Source: Mycobacterium cookii
Lineage (GTDB): Bacteria > Actinomycetota > Actinomycetes > Mycobacteriales > Mycobacteriaceae
NCBI RefSeq assembly: GCF_010727945.1
Contig: NZ_AP022569.1
Coordinates: 1,116,001-1,180,000, forward strand
Direction: 5' to 3'
Length of the DNA: 64,000 nt
Below the pieces are notes generated by a model. The model worked only from the letters and a program-made list of their open reading frames with translations. It was not told where the DNA came from and did not search any database. A program made the translations under genes and the position numbers. Shown here piece by piece: positions 1 to 19,990 of this stretch (positions within the stretch are counted from its first letter, which is position 1; every line of letters starts with the position of its first letter).

Positions 1-1502
1 TAGGGCGTGCCGTCGGTAGTCCATACCAGGTCCAGCGTCACCTCGGCCGGGGTGCCGTGTTCCGCTCGCAGCAACGCGGCCGGGTCGGCGTACGACTGAC
101 CGGTGCCGCGCAAGGTGATCCGGTAGCTGCGCAGCGGGTCGGCGGCGTTGTGCGCGAAATCGGTTGTCGCCGTGTGCACGACCCACGGATCAGCGGGCAA
201 CGGAACCTCGAAGTCGACAACTGCGACCGTGGGGAGGTTCGGCCCGCACAGCAGCGCGTGCAACCAGGCGGTCTGCTGGTTGGGGATCAGGCCGAGTCGC
301 ACCCAGCCACCGAATCCCTGTGCGGCATCGGCGAAGTCGGCATACCAGCTTTCATTCCAGAGCGGCTCGTCGGTGGCGGTGTGAGCCGCCTCGTCGTCAG
401 GCGACGGGCACAGCGGCGCGACGGCGATCGGCGCGGGCAGGATCGCCAGCGCGTCGGTGTCAAGCACGTGCTCGCAGTGCCGCTGCAGCATCGTCATGAA
501 CATGTCGTCGCCACGGTCGGTGCGTTCCACCAGCATCGACGACACGATGGCCATCATCACGCCGAAGAAGCTCTGTCGGCGCACGCCCTCGCGGACCTCG
601 GCGAGGCTGACCGGTGCGCTGGGCCCCAGAGCGCGGTGGTAGTCACCGAGCAGCGCGTCATAGTGTTCGCGGCGGTCCGCGACCGGCAACGCGCAGCCGA
701 CGAAGTAGGCCAGATCGGTCATCGCCGGGCCCCAGGTGACCGTCTGCCAATCGACCACCGTCAGCGGGCGGTCGGCCCCGTCGGCGCCGAACAGCATGTT
801 GTCCAACCGGTAGTCGCCGTGCACGAGTCCATGGATCCGGCCGCCGGTCGCCTCATCGGCGAGGTATCCATCGAACGCGCCGACCAGTTGTTCGCACACC
901 ATGCGGTACTGCGGGGCGATCCGGTCGCCGTAGCGGTCGACGAAGCCGGCGTAGAGCGCGGCGATCAGCGCCTGATTGACCGGAGTGTCACGGTTCAGCC
1001 ACGGCGCCTCGGCCAGCGTGCTGTCACCGAGCAGCGGGCCCTGCAGACGGGCCAGCTCGGTGACGGCCAGTTGAGCCTGTTCCGTTGTCGCGCCGCGTAT
1101 TTCGTCGCCGACGACGGCTGGGTTGGCGTCACCGAGCAACACATCGAAGATTCCGGATGACGCGTCGAACGCGGCGTGGTAGCACGGCGCGACCGGTCCG
1201 TGCAGCCTCGGCGCGATATCGCGGTAGAAGCACACCTCGCGCTCGTAGAGACCCAGCGTCATACCGGTCTGGCGGCTCATCGGATCGGTGGCCGCGACCT
1301 TGAGCACCACCGAGTCCGGTCGGCCGTCGCCAGGCTCCCCGTCGGCGTAGGTCAGCGCAATGCGGTAGCACTCGCTCATCTGACCCGTGCCGATGCGCTC
1401 GACGGAGAATGCGGAGATGGTTCCCGCGCCGACGGCTGCCGTCAGCCACTGGGCGGTGAGGTCGGCCGGCCGTTCGACGACGTTGTCGAGGTGCGATGTC
1501 AT
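1..1502 (-). CDS. Phosphotransferase-family (APH-like) protein with extra C-terminal domain, 3' end outside window
   Basis: I translated this from the reverse strand, starting at the ATG at 1502; 500 codons lie in the window with no stop. Residues 35-300 have the aminoglycoside-phosphotransferase/choline-kinase fold signature: candidate ATP-binding Lys68 (VVLKVA), catalytic loop HGDYRLDN at 228-235 and metal-binding DWQ at 251-253. A second conserved-looking region follows from about residue 380 (WNESWYADF, LGLIPNQ), which is not part of the kinase and may be one of the DUF7064/7065-like domains. It starts 26 nt after lipT on the same strand, so it is probably the last gene of the pks12 operon. 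Such kinases phosphorylate small hydroxylated substrates; the substrate here cannot be read from sequence. Resistance to aminoglycosides should not be inferred. Confidence 0.85.
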   Translation of the reverse strand, partial: MTSHLDNVVERPADLTAQWLTAAVGAGTISAFSVERIGTGQMSECYRIALTYADGEPGDGRPDSVVLKVAATDPMSRQTGMTLGLYEREVCFYRDIAPRLHGPVAPCYHAAFDASSGIFDVLLGDANPAVVGDEIRGATTEQAQLAVTELARLQGPLLGDSTLAEAPWLNRDTPVNQALIAALYAGFVDRYGDRIAPQYRMVCEQLVGAFDGYLADEATGGRIHGLVHGDYRLDNMLFGADGADRPLTVVDWQTVTWGPAMTDLAYFVGCALPVADRREHYDALLGDYHRALGPSAPVSLAEVREGVRRQSFFGVMMAIVSSMLVERTDRGDDMFMTMLQRHCEHVLDTDALAILPAPIAVAPLCPSPDDEAAHTATDEPLWNESWYADFADAAQGFGGWVRLGLIPNQQTAWLHALLCGPNLPTVAVVDFEVPLPADPWVVHTATTDFAHNAADPLRSYRITLRGTGQSYADPAALLRAEHGTPAEVTLDLVWTTDGTP

Positions 1503-1528
1503 GGCTGCTCACGAAACCACATCGGCCG

Positions 1529-3037
1529 TCATCGCGCCAGGGAAAACCCCTCCCACGCCCGCCGCCGCTCGGGGTGCGGATCGAATTCGAGGCGTGATTT
1601 GCTGTCGAAGACCATGACCGCGCGGTCGGTATCGGTGTAGGCCGGCCAGTCGTCGCCGGGGTTACCGGTGTGGCTGAATGACCGCCAGCGCCTTTGCACT
1701 TCGTTGGTCACCCGCAGCGCGGATCGCCGGTCAGCGGGAGCGGTCAGCAGCGCCCCGAATTTGGTGCGGTAGACACCGAAGACCGCGAGCAGTTCGGTGG
1801 CGTGCGTCGCGCCCAGCCCGGACCAGCGCAGCACGCGGGGTGCGTAGTCGTAGCGGTACAGGTGTGCGGGTGCGTGGCGACCGTGGGCTTCGGCGATCTC
1901 CCACGCCGCGGAGCTGAACGCGAAATCCCCGCCGAGCCTGATGCAGGCGGACCGGTCCGGATAGTCCGGGTAGGCACGGGTAATGCGTTCCCGCGCAGCC
2001 GGATCCACTTCGGCGAGCAGCGCTTCGATCATCGGCTCGGTGGTCGGCAGCAACTGCAGGAAGCGGGTGAACAACTTACCCTCCTCGGCGTTGGTACCCA
2101 CGATCAGCGGAACCCGGTGGGCTTTGCCCTCCCGCATCGCCACGACGGGATCCAGTGGCAGATAGTCGTCGCCGAAGACGGGGCCGATGGGGAAGGCGCC
2201 CAGCATGTCTCGTACGCCGTCTTCTATCAGGCGGTTCTGCGCGGCCAGCAACTCCGCGGGAGACGCTTTCATCAGCGCGTGGGTGGCGTCTTGTCGGCGC
2301 GCACCCAGCGCTGCGATGTATCGCATGGCGAACTCCGCGGCGACCTCACTCGAGCGGGTCATCCCGCTGGCCGGGCTCTCTGAAATCGCCTGGGCGAAAA
2401 GGCCTTCGGCGTCCGGAGCGGCGAGCAGCGCGGCCACGGCATGCGCGCCTGCGCTCTCGCCGAACACTGTCACGCTGTCCGGGTCACCGCCGAACGCGGC
2501 AATGTTCTCCTTGACCCAGCGCAGGGCCAGCACCAGATCGCGCAGGAATAGGTTGCTGTCGATGTGGACGTCGTCGGTCGACAGCGACGACAGATCCAGG
2601 CAGCCCAGCGCGCCCAGCCGGTAGTTCACCGAGACATAGACACACCCGCGGCGGGCCAGGGCCACCCCGTCGTAGATCGGCGTCGCCGAGCTGCCCATGA
2701 TGTATCCGCCGCCATGCACGAAGACCATGACAGGCAGCGAATCGGATTCCGGCATCTGCGGGCTGACGACGTTGAGGGTGAGACAGTCCTCGCCCATCGG
2801 CTGGTACTTGCCGACGCCCATGACCGTGTAACGACGCTCCTGGGGTGCGCATTTGGTGAAGCCGTGGCAATACCGCACTCCGGGCCACGGCTGGGCCGGT
2901 CGCGGCGCGCGGAACCGCAGGGAACCGACCGGTGCCTGGGCGTAGGGAATGGACCGCCAGCGGTGCACGCCGTCGCGGGTGAAGCCTTCGACGGTGCCGG
3001 CGGCCGTGGTCACGCGGACCGTGTGTTCGTGCATCAC
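1529..3037 (-). CDS. lipT: Carboxylesterase type B, LipT-like
   Basis: A 502-residue alpha/beta hydrolase of the carboxylesterase/lipase family. The nucleophile elbow GESAG carries Ser195, the oxyanion HGGG is at about 108-111, the acid is probably Glu318/319 (GTNAEEG), and the base is His412 (GATHATE). Two starts are possible: GTG at 3037, giving a 4-nt GTGA overlap with the upstream stop, or ATG at 3034; both imply translational coupling. The neighbour matches the M. tuberculosis Rv2045c-Rv2047c region. No signal peptide is visible, so the enzyme is probably cytoplasmic. A role in hydrolysing or trimming ester intermediates of the Pks12 product is inference from operon position only; the family is very broad in substrate. 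Confidence 0.9.
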   Translation of the reverse strand: MMHEHTVRVTTAAGTVEGFTRDGVHRWRSIPYAQAPVGSLRFRAPRPAQPWPGVRYCHGFTKCAPQERRYTVMGVGKYQPMGEDCLTLNVVSPQMPESDSLPVMVFVHGGGYIMGSSATPIYDGVALARRGCVYVSVNYRLGALGCLDLSSLSTDDVHIDSNLFLRDLVLALRWVKENIAAFGGDPDSVTVFGESAGAHAVAALLAAPDAEGLFAQAISESPASGMTRSSEVAAEFAMRYIAALGARRQDATHALMKASPAELLAAQNRLIEDGVRDMLGAFPIGPVFGDDYLPLDPVVAMREGKAHRVPLIVGTNAEEGKLFTRFLQLLPTTEPMIEALLAEVDPAARERITRAYPDYPDRSACIRLGGDFAFSSAAWEIAEAHGRHAPAHLYRYDYAPRVLRWSGLGATHATELLAVFGVYRTKFGALLTAPADRRSALRVTNEVQRRWRSFSHTGNPGDDWPAYTDTDRAVMVFDSKSRLEFDPHPERRRAWEGFSLAR

Positions 3038-5667
3038 TCGACGGTATCGAAAGTCGTGTCGCTCGGCAGGTCAAGTTCGAGGACCCGGATCGTCCCGCCG
3101 GTGCCGTCGACCTCGACCAGCGCCCCGGGCGGCAGCCGTCTGGTCGCGTCGTGCACGTCGACCACGCACGGGACGCCGAATTCGCGGGCCACCACCGCGG
3201 CGTGCGACATCGGCCCACCCAGTTCGGTCACCACCGCCCCCGCGTAGGAGAACGCGGCGGTGTAGCCGACATCGGTGACCTCTGCTACCAGGATCTCCCC
3301 GGCCTGCAGGTCGTCGATGGTGTCCGGCCGGACGATCCGCACCCGCCCGCGGACTCGTCCGCCGCACACGCCGACCCCGGACATCGACTGCCCGGGGTTC
3401 AGCGCCGTCGCCGCGACTGGGACTGCGCGCCAATCGCCGCTGAAAACCGGGGGCGGGACGACGCCGGCCAGCCGGATCTGTTCGGCACGCCGGCGCGCGA
3501 CCAGCGCGGCCGGGTCGGCGGGCAGTGCGTCGAGTTCGTCGACCAGCAGATAGAACACGTCGTCGGCGTCCCCGAGCACCCCGGAGTTCGCCAGCCTGCG
3601 GCCAAGCTCACGAAGGAGGTTGCGCAGCAACCAGATCGCACGGACCATCCGGTCGCGCCGGACTTCGCGGTCGCGGAGTTGGCGGGCGGCAAGCAGCGCC
3701 ACCGGCCGCGCGCGCAGCGGGATCGACGGTGGCGATGTCTCCGGGCGGATCGGAGTGTCAAGCGATTTGGCCACCATGCGGATCAGCAGCTCGGGGTCGT
3801 CGGCGTAGCTCGACGACCGCATCTCCACCTCCGCGGGACCGCGATGGCCGATCACGGTCAGCTCGGCGAGGACGGCCGCATGGAATTCCGGGGCATGGGC
3901 GGCGAGCTCGTCGAGGTGGTCGCCGCGAGCGGCCAGAATGCGGACCACATTCGGGTCGCGTTGCGCGGCGCGGGCCAGCCGATAGACCGCGCTCAGCGGT
4001 TGCGCGCTGGCCAGCTCCTGACCCACCGGCAGCACGATGTCGCGGCCGTTCAGCCCACGCAGGATCACGCTGAGTGCCGCGAAAGACATGAACGAGCCCA
4101 TCGCCAGCACCCACCCGTCGATCACATGGTCGCGGGCCAGCAAGATCATGCTTTGTAGACGCTCGTCGGTGAGCTGTGAAAGATCCTGCGGCACTTGCGC
4201 TTCCAGGCGCTCGATGTCGTCGACGAAGTCACGCGTGTCCTGGGCGGCGCCGGTGGTCAGGCCGACCAGGTTGGCGGCGAACACGCCGAGGTTGCGAATC
4301 GTCCGCAGCGGCCCGCCGGGCGCGCGCGGCGGCTGCTGCTCACCGTGAATCGGCACCGCCGCCACGCTCTCCCCGAAATAGCCGCTCTGCCGAATCACCG
4401 TCTCAGGCTTGACGAATGGCACCACCTCGGCCATGAAATGCGCGGTGGTGATAGCCCCGTACAACCGGTGGGCGAACACTCCGACGGTACGAGTGGCCAT
4501 CTCGCGCTGGATCAGCCCGCCGGGCCGGAGCCGCCTGGCGATGATAGCTCCGCCCGCGCGAAGTCCTTTGACGGTGACCGACGCCGACGACGGCGAAAAC
4601 GGGCCGGGCAGCGCCTCGGACAGGTTGGTGGCCAGGAACGTCGGAAAGCGCGGGTCGATCGGGGTGTCGAATTCGCCGGTCCCGTTCTGCGGACCGGCCG
4701 GCACCGGGGCAACGCCGTCGGCGGCGGGCGTGTCGACGGCCGGGATGTCCTGGACGTGGGTGAGTCGCCACGGCAGCGAGGCCGACCAGGTGCCGATGCT
4801 GATCCGCCCCCGCACCGCGAGTGCGCTGTCCTGGGCACACTCCGGTGCCGTCCAGGCCGGTGAGAAGTTCCATTTGTGGTGCAGCAGTGCGGTGTTCATA
4901 GCGGGCGCACTCAGTAGCAGGTTCAACTCCGGCGACGAGATCAGCGTGGCCAGCTTGCGCGACCGCACGGTCGGCCGTCCCAACGCGTCGGCGATCTCGT
5001 GGAGCGTGATCTCGCCCGGCGCGGCCAGGTTCACCGGTCCGCTGTCGATGCCCGGGTCGACGGCTGCGCGGGCGAAGACGCGGTGCGCGTCGTCACTGTG
5101 CACCACCTGTATCCCGCGCGCCGCCGGATCGACGGGCAGCAGCGGCGACGACAACACCCGTCGCACCCAGTTGTCCACACCCCGGCCGAGCACTGCGGCC
5201 GAGCGGATCGCCACCCATTGCACACCGCAGACGGCAACCATCTCCTCGACGCGGGCCTTGTCCAGGCCGTGAGCCGAAACGGGTTGCAGATGACTGTCTT
5301 CGGCCAGTGGTTCGCCGCGCTCGATTCCGTAGACATGAGCCGAGGACGCCAAAACGATGCGGCGGGTGCCGTGACGGGCCATCGCGTCCAGGACATTGGC
5401 TGTCCCGCCGACATTGATCTCGCGACTGTCCGGGTCATCAGCGGCCGGGTCGACCGCCCACGCGCAGTGCACCACGACGTGGGCGCCGGAGACGACTTGG
5501 CGTACCACCGCGGCATCGCGGACATCGCCTTGCACGAAGCTCGCTGCGCTCGGCCAGCTTTCCAGGCGGTGACGGGACAGCCCGACGACGTCGTGACCCT
5601 GGCTGAGCAGTCGAAGGACCACGCCGCGGCCGATGACTCCGCTGGCGCCGGTGACCACGATCCTCAT
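3034..5667 (-). CDS. SDR/epimerase fused to PEP-utiliser phosphohistidine domain (Rv2047c-like)
   Basis: An 877-residue fusion. Residues 1-300 are an extended SDR/NAD-dependent epimerase with the nucleotide motif TGASGVIG near the N-terminus. From about 350 the sequence resembles the central part of rifampicin-phosphotransferase/PEP-synthase-like proteins, including GHRGPAEVE. The C-terminus is a swivelling phosphohistidine domain with GGPMSHAAV; the His is near residue 822. I see neither the ATP-grasp domain nor the PEP-binding barrel that normally work with this domain. The ATG at 5667 lies 3 nt after the pks12 stop and the stop overlaps lipT. It corresponds, from memory, to Rv2047c, which is linked to pks12 and mannosyl phosphomycoketide formation. 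The reaction is unknown. Confidence 0.88.
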   Translation of the reverse strand: MRIVVTGASGVIGRGVVLRLLSQGHDVVGLSRHRLESWPSAASFVQGDVRDAAVVRQVVSGAHVVVHCAWAVDPAADDPDSREINVGGTANVLDAMARHGTRRIVLASSAHVYGIERGEPLAEDSHLQPVSAHGLDKARVEEMVAVCGVQWVAIRSAAVLGRGVDNWVRRVLSSPLLPVDPAARGIQVVHSDDAHRVFARAAVDPGIDSGPVNLAAPGEITLHEIADALGRPTVRSRKLATLISSPELNLLLSAPAMNTALLHHKWNFSPAWTAPECAQDSALAVRGRISIGTWSASLPWRLTHVQDIPAVDTPAADGVAPVPAGPQNGTGEFDTPIDPRFPTFLATNLSEALPGPFSPSSASVTVKGLRAGGAIIARRLRPGGLIQREMATRTVGVFAHRLYGAITTAHFMAEVVPFVKPETVIRQSGYFGESVAAVPIHGEQQPPRAPGGPLRTIRNLGVFAANLVGLTTGAAQDTRDFVDDIERLEAQVPQDLSQLTDERLQSMILLARDHVIDGWVLAMGSFMSFAALSVILRGLNGRDIVLPVGQELASAQPLSAVYRLARAAQRDPNVVRILAARGDHLDELAAHAPEFHAAVLAELTVIGHRGPAEVEMRSSSYADDPELLIRMVAKSLDTPIRPETSPPSIPLRARPVALLAARQLRDREVRRDRMVRAIWLLRNLLRELGRRLANSGVLGDADDVFYLLVDELDALPADPAALVARRRAEQIRLAGVVPPPVFSGDWRAVPVAATALNPGQSMSGVGVCGGRVRGRVRIVRPDTIDDLQAGEILVAEVTDVGYTAAFSYAGAVVTELGGPMSHAAVVAREFGVPCVVDVHDATRRLPPGALVEVDGTGGTIRVLELDLPSDTTFDTVE

Positions 5668-5670
5668 CGG

Positions 5671-18060
<12,390 letters not shown>

Positions 18061-18358
18061 GTGGTTACCCCTCGCCTAGCGTCGGTCGTCGCTGAATCCG
18101 GAATGCAGCACCGGGAGCAAAGTCATTCGCCGCGACTGCGTGACTGCTCGCCGACTCGAGAACATCGTTGACCGACGCCGCCAACTTCGCCCACGTTCCC
18201 AATACGCTCGCTACTCCTGATTTCCATCGCGGAGAAGTAGCGCCGTGCGCCGACTTGCCCGCCCGATTCATGGCCTGGCACCACAGCCAAATCTGGCGTT
18301 GTCCAGCGATCCATGGCGAGACTCTACCGGTCAAGAGCCAGCCGAGGCGAAGCGCGTC
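18061..18358. other. Upstream region of pks12 without a recognised gene
   Basis: 298 bp between the pks12 start and the stop of the zinc-ribbon gene. Short open frames run across it on both strands but none resembles a known protein or has a clear ribosome-binding site. Minus-strand TTGACC near 18334 could be a -35 element, but I see no well-placed -10. It probably holds the pks12 promoter and leader, unless pks12 is read from the zinc-ribbon gene. Confidence 0.5.
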
Positions 18359-18703
18359 TCAGGCCGGTCGGCGCCACCCGTCGGCGGCCTGCGCGGCGCG
18401 CATCAGGGCCGCGCAGAGTTCGCGCAATTCCGGCGGGCCGGCCCCTTCCTCGAGTGCGATGGCGACGTCTTCTGCTGCACATCGCACTTGATAGACGCGA
18501 TCGGACAGGTCGGCGGCCTCATCAGCCGACAACACCACCGCGTCGGCGGGCACCGCGACGCCCTTGACCCCGTTGATCGAGGCCCGCTGCTCGTAGGCGC
18601 GCTGCCGGCACGACTGCCGGCAGTACTGGCGGCGGCGTCCCATGCCGCTGTCGGCGACGTCACGGCCACACCAGCGGCACGGCTGCGGGCGGACGCGTCG
18701 AGT
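18359..18703 (-). CDS. Small zinc-ribbon-like conserved protein (Rv2049c-like)
   Basis: About 114 residues from the GTG at 18703, or 125 from an upstream TTG at 18736; neither has a strong ribosome-binding site, and the shorter start is preferred because it leaves more room for the divergent rbpA promoter. The N-terminus is basic with CRWCG and, 15-20 residues later, YCRQSC, a likely four-Cys zinc site; the rest is helical and acidic. From memory it matches Rv2049c, the conserved neighbour upstream of pks12. It could be a small nucleic-acid-binding or regulatory protein, but its function is unknown. Confidence 0.75.
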   Translation of the reverse strand, partial: TRRVRPQPCRWCGRDVADSGMGRRRQYCRQSCRQRAYEQRASINGVKGVAVPADAVVLSADEAADLSDRVYQVRCAAEDVAIALEEGAGPPELRELCAALMRAAQAADGWRRPA

Positions 18704-18743
18704 CACGGGGCCGACTTTAGTCGGGGTCTGCGCCAAACCCCGG

Positions 18744-18749
18744 TATCAT
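18744..18749 (+). promoter_or_regulatory. Possible -10 element for rbpA
   Basis: TATCAT lies about 110 bp before the rbpA ATG, with no convincing -35 upstream, which is common in mycobacteria. If used, it gives a leader of about 100 nt that includes the hairpin at 18770-18787. Confidence 0.35.
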
Positions 18750-18769
18750 TGACCGTCGGGTCGCATGGG

Positions 18770-18787
18770 CCCCGGACAAATCCGGGG
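18770..18787 (+). promoter_or_regulatory. Perfect hairpin in the rbpA leader
   Basis: CCCCGGA-CAAA-TCCGGGG forms a 7-bp, nearly all G:C stem with a 4-nt loop, about 72 nt before the rbpA start. No U-tract follows, so it is not a standard intrinsic terminator. It may stabilise the mRNA or take part in leader control. Confidence 0.55.
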
Positions 18788-18859
18788 AACTCTGCTGATC
18801 GCCCTGACGTTGGTCAGTGGGCAAGCTGAATAAGAAGACTTTAAGAGGAGTGGGTACCA

Positions 18860-19198
18860 ATGGCTGATCGTGTCCTGCGAGGCAGTCGCCTTGGAGCCGT
18901 AAGTTACGAGACCGACCGCAACCACGACTTGGCGCCGCGTCAAATCGCGCGTTACCGCACCGAGAACGGCGAGGAATTCGACGTCCCGTTCGCCGACGAC
19001 GCCGAGATCCCCGGCACCTGGCTGTGCCGCAACGGCATGGAAGGCACCCTGATCGAGGGTGACCTGCCCGAGCCAAAGAAGGTCAAGCCGCCTCGGACGC
19101 ACTGGGACATGCTGCTGGAGCGCCGCTCGGTCGAAGAGCTCGATGAGCTGCTCAAGGAGCGGCTCGAGCTGATCAAGACCCGCCGCCGCGGCAGCTGA
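18860..19198 (+). CDS. rbpA: RNA polymerase-binding protein RbpA
   Basis: A 112-residue protein starting MADRVLRGSRLG, with the RbpA core domain in the middle, the basic linker KKVKPPRTHWDM at about 72-83, and a C-terminal helix rich in Glu/Leu/Arg (ERRSVEELDELL) that is the sigma-interaction domain. RbpA binds RNA polymerase with group I/II sigma factors and helps open-complex formation; it also affects rifampicin tolerance. The start is supported by AGAGGAG upstream of the ATG. The gene converges on ppm1 with only 3 nt between stops. Its length equals the mycobacterial family norm (about 111 residues). Confidence 0.97.
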   Translation: MADRVLRGSRLGAVSYETDRNHDLAPRQIARYRTENGEEFDVPFADDAEIPGTWLCRNGMEGTLIEGDLPEPKKVKPPRTHWDMLLERRSVEELDELLKERLELIKTRRRGS

Positions 19199-19201
19199 TC
19201 C

Positions 19202-19990
19202 CTACCGGGCGACCGGTGCCGGGCGGTTGCGGTGCAGTCGTCCGTCGATTCCCCACTGCGCGACCTTGACCAACGCTTCGCGGATGTTGGAACCGCTCAT
19301 CTTGGACACGCCGAGTTCGCGTTCGGTGAACGTGATCGGCACCTCGGTGACGACGAACCCGTTGGTGATGGTGCGCCAGGTCAGGTCGATCTGGAAGCAG
19401 TAGCCCTTGGAGTCGACGTGATCGAGGTCGATCTTCTGCAGGACCTCGCGACGGTAGGCGCGGTAGCCGGCGGTGATGTCGTGGATGCCGATGCCCAACG
19501 CCAGCCGCGCATAGGTGTTGGCCGTCCAGGACAGCGCCCAGCGCCGCCACGGCCAGTTCTGTACGTTTCCGCCTTCGACGTAGCGCGAGCCGATGGCCAG
19601 GTCGGCGCCGGCGTCGACCGCCTCGAGCAGCAGGTGCAGCTGCTCAGGAGCGTGGCTACCGTCGGCGTCCATCTCGACGACCGTCGTATAACCCCGGCTC
19701 AACCCCCAGGCGAAGCCGGCGAGGTACGCCGCACCCAGACCATCCTTGACCGTGCGGTGCATGACGTGGATCCGGTCGGGATCTGCCGCGGCGAAGTCGT
19801 CGGCCAGCTGGCCGGTGCCGTCAGGGCTGTTGTCGTCGACGACGAGGACGTGCACGGCCGGGCACGCGCGCTGAAGTCGCTGCAGGATCAGCGGCAGGTT
19901 CTCCCGCTCGTTGAAAGTCGGGATGATCACCAGGGTGCGCAGGGTGGGGCGATCGCCCGCGAGCCGGGGCACCGCATCGCCGGTGGTCAT
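19202..19990 (-). CDS. ppm1: Polyprenol monophosphomannose synthase Ppm1 (GT2 domain only)
   Basis: A 262-residue family 2 glycosyltransferase. It has [12 protein letters not shown] near the N-terminus, [10 protein letters not shown] and the catalytic-metal region EMDADGSH. No membrane segments are obvious. It transfers mannose from GDP-mannose to polyprenyl phosphate, the donor for lipomannan/lipoarabinomannan and for glycoprotein mannosylation. In M. tuberculosis this domain is fused to Lnt as Rv2051c; here it is a separate gene whose ATG overlaps the lnt stop by 4 nt (ATGA), as in M. smegmatis. The overlap implies coupled translation and equal amounts. Confidence 0.95.
   Translation of the reverse strand: MTTGDAVPRLAGDRPTLRTLVIIPTFNERENLPLILQRLQRACPAVHVLVVDDNSPDGTGQLADDFAAADPDRIHVMHRTVKDGLGAAYLAGFAWGLSRGYTTVVEMDADGSHAPEQLHLLLEAVDAGADLAIGSRYVEGGNVQNWPWRRWALSWTANTYARLALGIGIHDITAGYRAYRREVLQKIDLDHVDSKGYCFQIDLTWRTITNGFVVTEVPITFTERELGVSKMSGSNIREALVKVAQWGIDGRLHRNRPAPVAR

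Noticed and set aside
1-1502. Aminoglycoside resistance gene
   Set aside because: The kinase motifs are shared by many small-molecule kinases; operon context and the second domain argue for a metabolic role.
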